A stretch of DNA of 8,496 nt, taken from Clostridium sp. UBA3947. GTDB lineage: Bacteria > Bacillota > Clostridia > Clostridiales > Clostridiaceae. The position numbers and the translations under genes were made by a program. Shown here in pieces: positions 1-5,947 of this stretch. Every line of letters begins with the position of its first letter. The stretch's first letter is position 1. The notes beneath the pieces are model-generated. The model saw only the letters and a list, made by a program, of their open reading frames with translations, was not told the DNA's origin and made no database searches. The stretch is from positions 1-8,496 of the forward strand of contig DGDR01000153.1 of NCBI GenBank assembly GCA_002385545.1, given 5' to 3'.

Positions 1-23
1 TTTTAATATAAGGGGTGTTATTT

Positions 24-1703
24 ATGAAATTAAATGGGGCAGAAATAACAATAAGATTGCTGGAGCGGCAGGGTATAACGGATATTCCTGGTATTCCAGG
101 TGGGGCGAATCTCCCTATATATGATGCTTTATATAAGAGTAGCATAAGGCATATCCTAGCAAGGCATGAGCAAGGAGCAGCCTTTATAGCTCATGGTATG
201 GCTCGTTCCACTGGAAGAGCAGCCGTTTGCTTTGCTACCTCAGGACCAGGAGCCATAAATCTTTTAACAGCTATTGCAGATGCTAAGCTGGACTCTGTGC
301 CAATAATTGCGATAACAGGTCAGGTTAGCTATAACCTAATTGGTACTGATGCCTTCCAAGAGGTTGACACCTATGGCTTAACCGTTCCGATTACTAAGCA
401 TAATTTCTTTGTAAGGAATATAGAGGAGCTATTCACTATAATTCCAGAGGCCTTTAGAATTGCGGAAGAGGGCAGACCGGGACCGGTGCTTATTGATATT
501 CCTAAAAATATTCAGGTACAGGAGTATGAGTTTGATCAGTGGCCAGAGCCTTATGTAAGAGAAATACCTACTAATGAGCTAAACCATAAGGCTATTGAAG
601 AGGCAGCTGCGATGATAAATAGTGCAAAAAAACCAGTAATTTATATGGGGGGAGGAGTTATAAGCTCTGAGGCCTATGAGAATATTTATAAATTAGCTAA
701 AAAGAATAGTATTCCTACGGCAGCAACACTGATGGCCTTGGGAGCCTTTCCTTGTAATGATTTATTATATCTAGGGATGCTGGGAATGCATGGTGCCCAA
801 TATACCAATATGCTAATGGATGAGGCGGATTTAGTATTGGCTTTAGGGGTTAGGTTTGATGACAGAGCCACAGGAAATATAGCTAAGTTCTGTCTTAAGG
901 CTAAAATTATCCATATAGATATAGATGCATCAGAAATAAACAAAATAAAGAATGCGGATATTTCTATTAAAGGGGACTTAAATGGAGTATTAGAGGCTCT
1001 CCTTGAGAAGGTAGAAGAATCAGATAGAAGGGATTGGATAAGGCAGATACGAGAATATAAGGAAAAGTATCCCTTTAACTTGCCGCCAAAGGATGATATA
1101 TTTCATCCAGTAAACCTTATAAGATATGTGAGTAGCATTGTTGGTGAGGATGCTATTATTACTACCGATGTTGGCCAGCATCAGATGTGGACTGCTCAGG
1201 CCTATCCCTTTAAAAAGCCTAGAACTTTGCTAACATCTGGCGGTCTAGGAACAATGGGTTTTGGATTACCTGCTGCCATAGGAGCGGCTATGGAGAATCC
1301 AGATAGGCAAGTGATTTGCTTTAGCGGTGATGGATCTATTCTTATGAACATTCAAGAGCTAGCAACCTTGGCGGATTTAGGTTTAAATGTAAAGGTGCTT
1401 ATTTTCAACAATGGCCATTTAGGTTTAGTTAGGCAGCAGCAGGAGTTATTTTATAATGGGCATTACATGGCCTCAAGGTTTGAAACAAGGTGTGATTATA
1501 CAACAATTAGCAGTGGCTTTGGTATAAAGAGTTGCAATTTAGGAAAGGAAAAGGATCCGCTAAAGGCCTTGAAGGACATATTACTGTCTCCTGAAGCTTA
1601 TGTGGTTGATATTCCAATAAGGGAAAATGAAAATGTTCTTCCAATGGTACCGCCCGGTGCCGGAAATACTACAATGATAGGTGGTGCAGGCTATGATAAA
1701 TAA
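24..1703 (+). CDS. ilvB: Acetolactate synthase large (catalytic) subunit, isozyme I-like
   Basis: This ThDP- and FAD-dependent enzyme condenses two pyruvates to acetolactate (or pyruvate with 2-ketobutyrate), the first common step of valine, leucine and isoleucine synthesis, in the cytosol. At 559 aa it is full length. Visible features are the ThDP-activating Glu49 in RHEQG, the GTDAFQEVD segment, the FAD-region motif RFDDR, and the ThDP/Mg motif GDG (435-437) followed by Asn462-Asn463. The C-terminal stretch MVPPGAGNT is very close to E. coli IlvB as I recall it. Gln472 lies where AHAS II has the specificity residue Trp464. I chose ATG 24 over the in-frame GTG at 15 because AAGGGG (10-15) is 8 bases upstream of the ATG and overlaps the GTG. 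It overlaps ilvN by 11 bases, which implies coupled translation. The promoter and any leader lie outside the window. Confidence 0.96.
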   Translation: MKLNGAEITIRLLERQGITDIPGIPGGANLPIYDALYKSSIRHILARHEQGAAFIAHGMARSTGRAAVCFATSGPGAINLLTAIADAKLDSVPIIAITGQVSYNLIGTDAFQEVDTYGLTVPITKHNFFVRNIEELFTIIPEAFRIAEEGRPGPVLIDIPKNIQVQEYEFDQWPEPYVREIPTNELNHKAIEEAAAMINSAKKPVIYMGGGVISSEAYENIYKLAKKNSIPTAATLMALGAFPCNDLLYLGMLGMHGAQYTNMLMDEADLVLALGVRFDDRATGNIAKFCLKAKIIHIDIDASEINKIKNADISIKGDLNGVLEALLEKVEESDRRDWIRQIREYKEKYPFNLPPKDDIFHPVNLIRYVSSIVGEDAIITTDVGQHQMWTAQAYPFKKPRTLLTSGGLGTMGFGLPAAIGAAMENPDRQVICFSGDGSILMNIQELATLADLGLNVKVLIFNNGHLGLVRQQQELFYNGHYMASRFETRCDYTTISSGFGIKSCNLGKEKDPLKALKDILLSPEAYVVDIPIRENENVLPMVPPGAGNTTMIGGAGYDK

Positions 1704-2013
1704 TAATGTAGTAATAGAATTGGTGGTTAGAAATCATCCTGGTGTGATGCTTCATATAACTGGCTTGTTTGCTAGGAAGGCCTTTAACCTTGAAGGTATT
1801 CTCTGCGGTGTAATTGGAGATGGAACTACTAGCCGTATGTATTTATTAGTTAAGGATGACGACTTTCTTGATCAAATTGTAAAGCAGTTAAGAAAGCTTT
1901 ATGATGTGCTAGAAGCTAATGTTCGTTCTGACTACGACTATAGCATCTTCCAAAACCCAGAGCTAGCCCTTAGAACAGATGATGATGGCCAATTAATGAA
2001 CACAATTCTATAA
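1693..2013 (+). CDS. ilvN: Acetolactate synthase small (regulatory) subunit, short ACT form
   Basis: This subunit activates the IlvB catalytic subunit and confers valine feedback inhibition. It is 106 aa, essentially one ACT domain (about residues 5-80), close to the ~96-aa E. coli IlvN and shorter than the ~160-aa two-domain IlvH form. The ACT motif RNHPGVMLHITGLFARKAF (13-31) contains the Asn14/Gly17 loop associated with effector binding in this family, followed by NLEGI. The start is ATG 1693, inside the end of ilvB, with AGGTGG (1679-1684) 8 bases upstream; the earlier in-frame GTG codons (1681, 1684) fall within that Shine-Dalgarno and are less likely. Valine sensitivity is inferred from the family. 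No ilvC, ilvD or leu gene follows, so ilvBN ends its unit here. Confidence 0.95.
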   Translation: MINNNVVIELVVRNHPGVMLHITGLFARKAFNLEGILCGVIGDGTTSRMYLLVKDDDFLDQIVKQLRKLYDVLEANVRSDYDYSIFQNPELALRTDDDGQLMNTIL

Positions 2014-2074
2014 TATGGCCAATACTAACAGAAAGCTAAGATAATTAGCAAAGAAAAGGTGATAAAATAATTTA

Positions 2075-2128
2075 AAAAGGGATATAGGTGCAGAGCTATC
2101 ATCTTAGCTCTTATACCATATCCCTTTT
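2075..2128. terminator. Long hairpin after ilvN, probably a two-way terminator
   Basis: An 11-bp perfect outer stem pairs 2075-2085 (aaaagggatat) with 2118-2128. Inside it GGT pairs with ACC and AGAGCT (2092-2097) pairs with AGCTCT (2106-2111), around an 8-base loop. Only four T follow on the plus strand, but on the minus strand the stem is followed by TTTTT and an AT-rich run. It lies 62 bases past ilvN and about 70 bases past the SRP RNA coming the other way, so it can serve both. Confidence 0.6.
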
Positions 2129-2148
2129 CCTATCATGTCAGTAAATGT

Positions 2149-2176
2149 AAAGAATTCTGCACCAGCAGAATTACCT
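2149..2176 (-). terminator. Hairpin downstream of the SRP RNA, candidate terminator
   Basis: AATTCTGC (2153-2160) pairs perfectly with GCAGAATT (2165-2172) around a 4-base loop, with weaker pairing outside. Read on the minus strand it lies about 25 bases beyond the closing helix of the SRP RNA and is followed by a U-rich but interrupted tract (CTTTACATTT). It could end the SRP transcript or be a processing barrier; the larger hairpin at 2075-2128 is the back-up. Confidence 0.45.
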
Positions 2177-2196
2177 TCTTTCTCTAACCTCTATGT

Positions 2197-2470
2197 AAGT
2201 CGTGCCCTTGTGTTGTCAATTAAGCTACCAGCGTTTGTAGTTAAATTGGCTCAAGCCAGATTGATCCACGGCACTCAGAAATATTCACTTACCGCTGCTT
2301 TCTTCCGAACCTGACGGGTTTTATGATTTTCTGATGCATGGGACCCAGCTCTCATAACCTTTTTAGCTATACTGACCTGACAGCTTAATGCCTAAACAAG
2401 GAATTCAAGCCTGCTGTAGCGGATTGCAGGTTACAGGGCACCGCTAGCTCCCCCTCTAGCACGACCTTTG
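2197..2470 (-). ncRNA. ffs: Signal recognition particle RNA, large Firmicute type (scRNA)
   Basis: This is the RNA core of the SRP, which with Ffh targets nascent membrane and secreted proteins to FtsY/SecYEG. The apical S-domain hallmark is seen on the minus strand at 2315-2294: GTCAGG, a GGAA tetraloop and AAGCAGC, the Ffh-binding helix 8. The 5' part carries an Alu-like domain with GGTGCCCTGTAACCTGC followed by GCAGG, very like the B. subtilis scRNA. The two ends pair: GTCGTGC (2465-2459) with GCACGAC (2205-2199), which closes a molecule of about 267 nt and fits the large SRP RNA of Bacilli and Clostridia rather than the ~114-nt 4.5S form. Exact mature ends are not visible. It is transcribed toward ilvN and away from the DUF4178 gene. 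Confidence 0.93.
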
Positions 2471-2483
2471 TTTCTATGTGCTA

Positions 2484-2512
2484 ATGATAACATGAATGGA
2501 GAAGGTGGACAA
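2484..2512 (-). promoter_or_regulatory. Sigma-A type promoter of the SRP RNA
   Basis: On the minus strand TTGTCC (2512-2507) and TATCAT (2489-2484) are separated by exactly 17 bases. Transcription would begin near 2477, about a dozen bases before the closing helix of the SRP RNA. Position and spacing fit well; only the match to consensus hexamers (4/6 and 5/6) is imperfect. Confidence 0.7.
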
Positions 2513-2578
2513 CACCTGTTTTTGTGGTAAGAAGCTTTAATTGTGGAGGAATTGGTGCAGTATGGGAAAGAAAAATTA

Positions 2579-2594
2579 TTGATAAATTTATCAA
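2579..2594. promoter_or_regulatory. Perfect 16-base palindrome in the leader of the DUF4178 gene
   Basis: TTGATAAATTTATCAA is a perfect inverted repeat without spacer, about 90 bases before the DUF4178 start and about 67 bases behind the SRP promoter. It is the right size for a dimeric repressor operator. The base composition is AT-rich, so chance is possible, and I recognise no specific regulator. Confidence 0.35.
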
Positions 2595-2623
2595 AAATTA
2601 ACTAAAGAAGATGATTAATGTAT

Positions 2624-2646
2624 TATAATATAGAATATGCTATGAT
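2624..2646 (+). promoter_or_regulatory. Candidate -10 elements for the DUF4178 gene
   Basis: A perfect TATAAT (2624-2629) and an extended -10, TGC-TATGAT (2638-2646), lie 38-60 bases before the TTG start. Neither has a convincing -35 hexamer at 16-18 bases. The rest of 2513-2683 is AT-rich non-coding sequence in which I see only the palindrome noted separately. Confidence 0.3.
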
Positions 2647-2683
2647 AATTTAGTATGGTATATGAGAATAGGGGGGGAGAGGC

Positions 2684-3802
2684 TTGATTTTTAATTTAGG
2701 GGATATAATATCCGTTGCAGGAAATGACTACACTGTTGAAGGGATAATAGAATTTAACAACCATCAGGAATTATCCTCCTGGACGGAATATAAAATTAGA
2801 AATCGACATAATGGTCAAATAGCTTGGCTTAGTATTGATACTATTTATAGAGAGTATGCCATTTATTTTCAGAAGATTTATAATAGCCAATTTGAGCATC
2901 AGAATATTATTAATAGAGGCTATCACGAGGTTGATTCAGGAAAGGCTACTGTAAGCAGGGTGTTGGGAGACGTAGATGTTGATTGTGGCGACAGTGCTGT
3001 ATATAAGGAGTATGAAGATGCCAGCGAAGAAAATATAGTATCGGTAGAAATTTGGGACGATGAAATAGAGTGCTCTATTGGATATTATTTATCAGCTAAA
3101 GAAATCATAAGAAAGAGCTATAATAACGGTGCATATTTTCAATCCTATAGTGAAAACAGGGCCTATAATCTAACTAGAATAGTATCAAAAATTTTCTCTA
3201 TTGTAACATTGTTAATTATAGGAATGATATTATATTCGTTATTTGGAGGTAGTTCCAAAAGGAAGATTTCTAAATACTTAGCTAAAAGTAATAACTATAC
3301 TTATGTAACCTCCATGACGGCAAACTTAAATAACAAACAAAAGGCGGATATTTATTCTAGTCCTCTTTCTATAGATACTGTTGCTAAGGACATTATAAAA
3401 CATCTAGAAGGCGACGTTGCAGAAGTTCAGCAAAATAGCGAGGATTCATCTATAGGTATACTAACTAAATACGAATACTGCTTTTTATATAAAATGGAGG
3501 GGGAAGAAGACGGGGATACCATGATACTAATAGGTCAGAGAGCCTATGCTTATTCTAGTACCCATAGACCTTATAGAAGCAGTATCAGGACTAGCAAATA
3601 TTATAGGGATTATTACTATACTGCTGGTTATACCACAGATAAAAATAGATTTAGCAGTAACAATGATGCTTATGTGAACTATGATGGGGATATAATATTT
3701 TTAGATTCCTCAAACCCATACAAGACCTATTCAAATAACATTAGACAGTTAAGTTTAAGCCGCCGAAGCTCATCAGGTGGTGGTACAAGCTTTGGAAAAT
3801 AA
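2684..3802 (+). CDS. DUF4178 domain membrane protein of unknown function
   Basis: This 372-aa protein has an N-terminal DUF4178-like region (about residues 3-60, repeated less clearly to about 140): GDIISVAGNDYTVEG, then SSWTEYKIRN and IAWLSID, the Trp-Glu-Tyr/Trp-Leu pattern typical of the family. One transmembrane helix follows at about 170-187. The C-terminal half (190-372) is rich in Tyr and Ser and ends in a Ser/Gly-rich tail, SSSGGGTSFGK. The function of DUF4178 is unknown; the family often sits beside DUF350 and spermidine-synthase-like genes, as here. The start is TTG 2684: an in-frame stop at 2669-2671 leaves no upstream alternative, and a G-rich Shine-Dalgarno (2671-2682) precedes it at short spacing. 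The run of seven G at 2671-2677 deserves a check for sequencing error. The DUF350 gene follows 23 bases later, so they are probably co-transcribed. Confidence 0.8.
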   Translation: MIFNLGDIISVAGNDYTVEGIIEFNNHQELSSWTEYKIRNRHNGQIAWLSIDTIYREYAIYFQKIYNSQFEHQNIINRGYHEVDSGKATVSRVLGDVDVDCGDSAVYKEYEDASEENIVSVEIWDDEIECSIGYYLSAKEIIRKSYNNGAYFQSYSENRAYNLTRIVSKIFSIVTLLIIGMILYSLFGGSSKRKISKYLAKSNNYTYVTSMTANLNNKQKADIYSSPLSIDTVAKDIIKHLEGDVAEVQQNSEDSSIGILTKYEYCFLYKMEGEEDGDTMILIGQRAYAYSSTHRPYRSSIRTSKYYRDYYYTAGYTTDKNRFSSNNDAYVNYDGDIIFLDSSNPYKTYSNNIRQLSLSRRSSSGGGTSFGK

Positions 3803-3825
3803 AAAATAAATAGGAGTGTTGTTTT

Positions 3826-4248
3826 ATGCCAGATATAGTTATCACAATAGTTTATGCATGCTTGGGAATAATACTTATGATGGTAGGTAATATGTTAATA
3901 GATGTAGTTATCCCTTGTGATTTCCCTGCAGAAATTAAAAAGGGAAACCTTGCAGTAGGATACATAACTGCAGGAGCCTCTATTGCCGTAGGAATTATAA
4001 TTAGGAGTGCTGTGATTTCTCCAGCGTTGGAAGGAGTTTCTGAAAGCTTGATGGAGGGTGTTGGAAGCACTATCCTTTATTTCGCTATTGGTATAATATT
4101 TTGCATAATAGGCTACCTAGTAGCTAAGCTATTTAATAAAAAGTATGACTTAAATAAGGAAATTGGACAAGGAAATGCAGCGGCAGGATTAATGGTAGCA
4201 GGTATGTTTATTGGACTAGGAATAGTTATTAGCGGGGTAATCTATTAA
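3826..4248 (+). CDS. DUF350 (YjfL-type) small integral membrane protein
   Basis: This 140-aa protein has four predicted membrane helices (about 4-28, 42-64, 82-102, 118-139) and no enzyme motif. It is an internal duplication: EIKKGNLAVGYITAG (36-50) is matched 76 residues later by EIGQGNAAAGLMVAG (112-126), each repeat being one helix, a polar loop with the GN-x-A-x-G motif, and a second helix. This is the DUF350 family, to which E. coli YjfL belongs; its molecular role is unknown. The start ATG 3826 has AGGAG (3812-3816) 9 bases before it. It lies 23 bases after the DUF4178 gene and is followed by a strong terminator, so these two form the core transcription unit. Confidence 0.88.
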   Translation: MPDIVITIVYACLGIILMMVGNMLIDVVIPCDFPAEIKKGNLAVGYITAGASIAVGIIIRSAVISPALEGVSESLMEGVGSTILYFAIGIIFCIIGYLVAKLFNKKYDLNKEIGQGNAAAGLMVAGMFIGLGIVISGVIY

Positions 4249-4270
4249 CCAATTTAATAAGATAAGGTAG

Positions 4271-4303
4271 GAAAAATTCTGCGAAAGGCAGAATTTTTCT
4301 TTA
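4271..4303 (+). terminator. Rho-independent terminator after the DUF350 gene
   Basis: A perfect 12-bp stem (4271-4282 with 4288-4299) with loop gaaag ends in TTTTTCTTT. It is the cleanest terminator of this window. It lies only 34 bases before the spermidine-synthase-like gene, so that gene needs read-through or its own promoter; I see no convincing promoter in the short gap. Confidence 0.88.
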
Positions 4304-4336
4304 TAACACAATAAAAATTAAACTGAAGGTGATAAT

Positions 4337-5863
4337 ATGCAACAAAAGGTCATAAATGTTAGGTTATTAATGATAACTACCTTAATTATTTCAGGATGCT
4401 CAATAATTTATGAGGTTTTAATAAGCTCTGTAAGCTCCTATTTGGTAGGAGATAGCATAAAGCAGTTTTCTATTACTATTGGCTTGTACATGAGTTCTAT
4501 GGGACTAGGCTCCTATCTTTCAAAGTATATAAAGAATAAACTTTTTGATTGGTTTGTCCTAGTGGAGTTATCGGTAGGTATACTAGGAGGGATTAGTTCT
4601 TTAATTTTGTTTTTATCCCATATATACATAGAGGCCTATGCAGTGGTTATGTATAGTCAGATTATAATAATTGGAACCTTAGTAGGTCTGGAAATTCCTT
4701 TATTAACTAGACTTATTGAAAAGGATAAGCAAAACCTAAGACTGACTATTTCTAGTATTTTTACCTTCGACTATATAGGAGGTCTTATTGGTTCCATAGC
4801 CTTTCCTTTGTTGTTGTTACCTAACCTAGGGTACTTTACTACTTCTTTTATTACAGGGACATTAAATATAACAGTAGCTATCATAATAATATATACCCAT
4901 AAGGATTATATTAAAAACATAAATATATTTAGATTCCTTTCAGTGTTTGCCTTAGTGATAATGATACTAGGCAGTATATTTTCAGAGAATATAGCAAAAA
5001 GTGTAGAGGATGCACTGTATAGGGATAGGGTAATCTTGTCCAAGCAGACAGCCTATCAAAAGATAGTTGTTACAAAGCATAAGGATGATTTAAGATTATT
5101 TTTAAATGGAAATATACAGTTTTCTTCCCTTGATGAGTATAGGTATCATGAAGCTTTAGTCCATGTGCCTATGGCCGCTAGTGAGTCAATTAAAAGTGTG
5201 TTAATATTAGGTGGCGGAGATGGACTAGCGGTTAGGGAAGTGCTAAAGTATGACGGTGTAGAAAACATTACTTTAGTAGATTTAGATGAAGAAATGGTAC
5301 AGCTTTGCAAGACCCATAAGGATATTCGTGCTCTTAATAAGGATGCCTTAAGTAGCCCTAAATTAACAGTGGTATATGAGGATGCCTATAAATTTCTTCA
5401 AGAAAATAAAGAGCTTTTTGATTTGATATTAGTAGATTTACCAGATCCCAATGATGAAAATCTAAATAAGCTGTATACCAATATCTTTTACAGATTGTGT
5501 GGAAACAGTCTGAAGGATTCAGGTCTGATTGCGGTTCAGTCTACCAGTCCCTATTATGCTAAGGAGGCCTTTTGGTGTATAAATAAAACCTTAGAAGAAG
5601 AGGGTTTTAAGGTGTATCCTTACCATTTAGAGGTGCCCTCCTTTGGGGATTGGGGCTTTCAATTGGCTTCTAAAAAACCTGTAGATATATATAATCTAAA
5701 TATAAAGGTTACAGATACACGGTTTATCAATAAGGAGGTTCTTCACAAGCTTTTTTCCTTTAGCAAGGATGAAAGGGTAGATATGGATAAAATAGAGACT
5801 AATACATTATCCAAGCCTCAGCTCTTAAACTATTATTTACAGGCAGAGGAAAACTGGAGGTAG
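4337..5863 (+). CDS. Membrane-fused spermidine synthase-like aminopropyltransferase
   Basis: This 508-aa protein has about seven membrane helices in residues 9-214, then a spermidine-synthase fold (about 225-450). Catalytic-domain features are AYQKIVV, the segment LNGNIQFSSLDEYRYHEAL (256-274), the nucleotide-binding GGGDG (292-296), the acidic VDLDEEM, and VDLPDP (366-371), whose Asp367 and Asp370 match the substrate-binding and catalytic aspartates of SpeE. The C-terminal ETNTLSKPQLLNYY stretch is typical of the long membrane-fused form. Soluble SpeE is about 280 aa, so the N-terminal half is an added membrane module. The domain suggests transfer of an aminopropyl group from decarboxylated S-adenosylmethionine at the membrane; the acceptor is unknown, and a different SAM-linked reaction is possible. 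No speD is in the window. The start ATG 4337 follows AAGG (4326-4329) at 7 bases. Confidence 0.88.
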   Translation: MQQKVINVRLLMITTLIISGCSIIYEVLISSVSSYLVGDSIKQFSITIGLYMSSMGLGSYLSKYIKNKLFDWFVLVELSVGILGGISSLILFLSHIYIEAYAVVMYSQIIIIGTLVGLEIPLLTRLIEKDKQNLRLTISSIFTFDYIGGLIGSIAFPLLLLPNLGYFTTSFITGTLNITVAIIIIYTHKDYIKNINIFRFLSVFALVIMILGSIFSENIAKSVEDALYRDRVILSKQTAYQKIVVTKHKDDLRLFLNGNIQFSSLDEYRYHEALVHVPMAASESIKSVLILGGGDGLAVREVLKYDGVENITLVDLDEEMVQLCKTHKDIRALNKDALSSPKLTVVYEDAYKFLQENKELFDLILVDLPDPNDENLNKLYTNIFYRLCGNSLKDSGLIAVQSTSPYYAKEAFWCINKTLEEEGFKVYPYHLEVPSFGDWGFQLASKKPVDIYNLNIKVTDTRFINKEVLHKLFSFSKDERVDMDKIETNTLSKPQLLNYYLQAEENWR

Positions 5864-5887
5864 ATAGCTTTTTTCAAAGTTTCAGTA

Positions 5888-5914
5888 ACAAATTACTTCA
5901 GGCAACATAATATA
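5888..5914 (+). promoter_or_regulatory. Candidate SigK/SigE-type sporulation promoter
   Basis: AC (5888-5889), 16 bases, then CATAATATA (5906-5914) matches the mother-cell SigK pattern AC-N16-CATAnnnTA. It would start transcription near 5921, just before the GGAGG (5934-5938). No sigma-A promoter is evident in this 84-base gap. The motif is short and AT-rich, so a chance match is possible, but it suits a spore-associated peptidoglycan enzyme. Confidence 0.4.
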
Positions 5915-5928
5915 AATTAGTTATCAAT

Positions 5929-5938
5929 CCTCCGGAGG
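5929..5938 (+). promoter_or_regulatory. Ribosome binding site within a palindrome (CCTCCGGAGG)
   Basis: GGAGG (5934-5938) is 9 bases before ATG 5948 and decides that start over the out-of-frame ATG at 5943. It is immediately preceded by its own complement CCTCC, the anti-Shine-Dalgarno core. With no loop it cannot fold back alone, but it could pair between transcripts. Confidence 0.7.
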
Positions 5939-5947
5939 TAAAATGGG

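Noticed and set aside
686..943. Minus-strand open frame of 85 codons within ilvB
   Set aside because: It is antisense to highly conserved ilvB sequence and has no independent support.
2131..2480. A plus-strand RNA, riboswitch or T-box leader in the ilvN-DUF4178 gap
   Set aside because: The conserved motifs read as SRP RNA on the minus strand only, with a promoter oriented the same way; no T-box or riboswitch core motif is visible on the plus strand.
2531..2602. Short open frame reading EALIVEELVQYGKEKLLINL, with GTG/TTG starts after GGAGGA
   Set aside because: At most 17-24 codons, no clear homology and no conserved start spacing; it could be a gene remnant or chance, so I do not call it.
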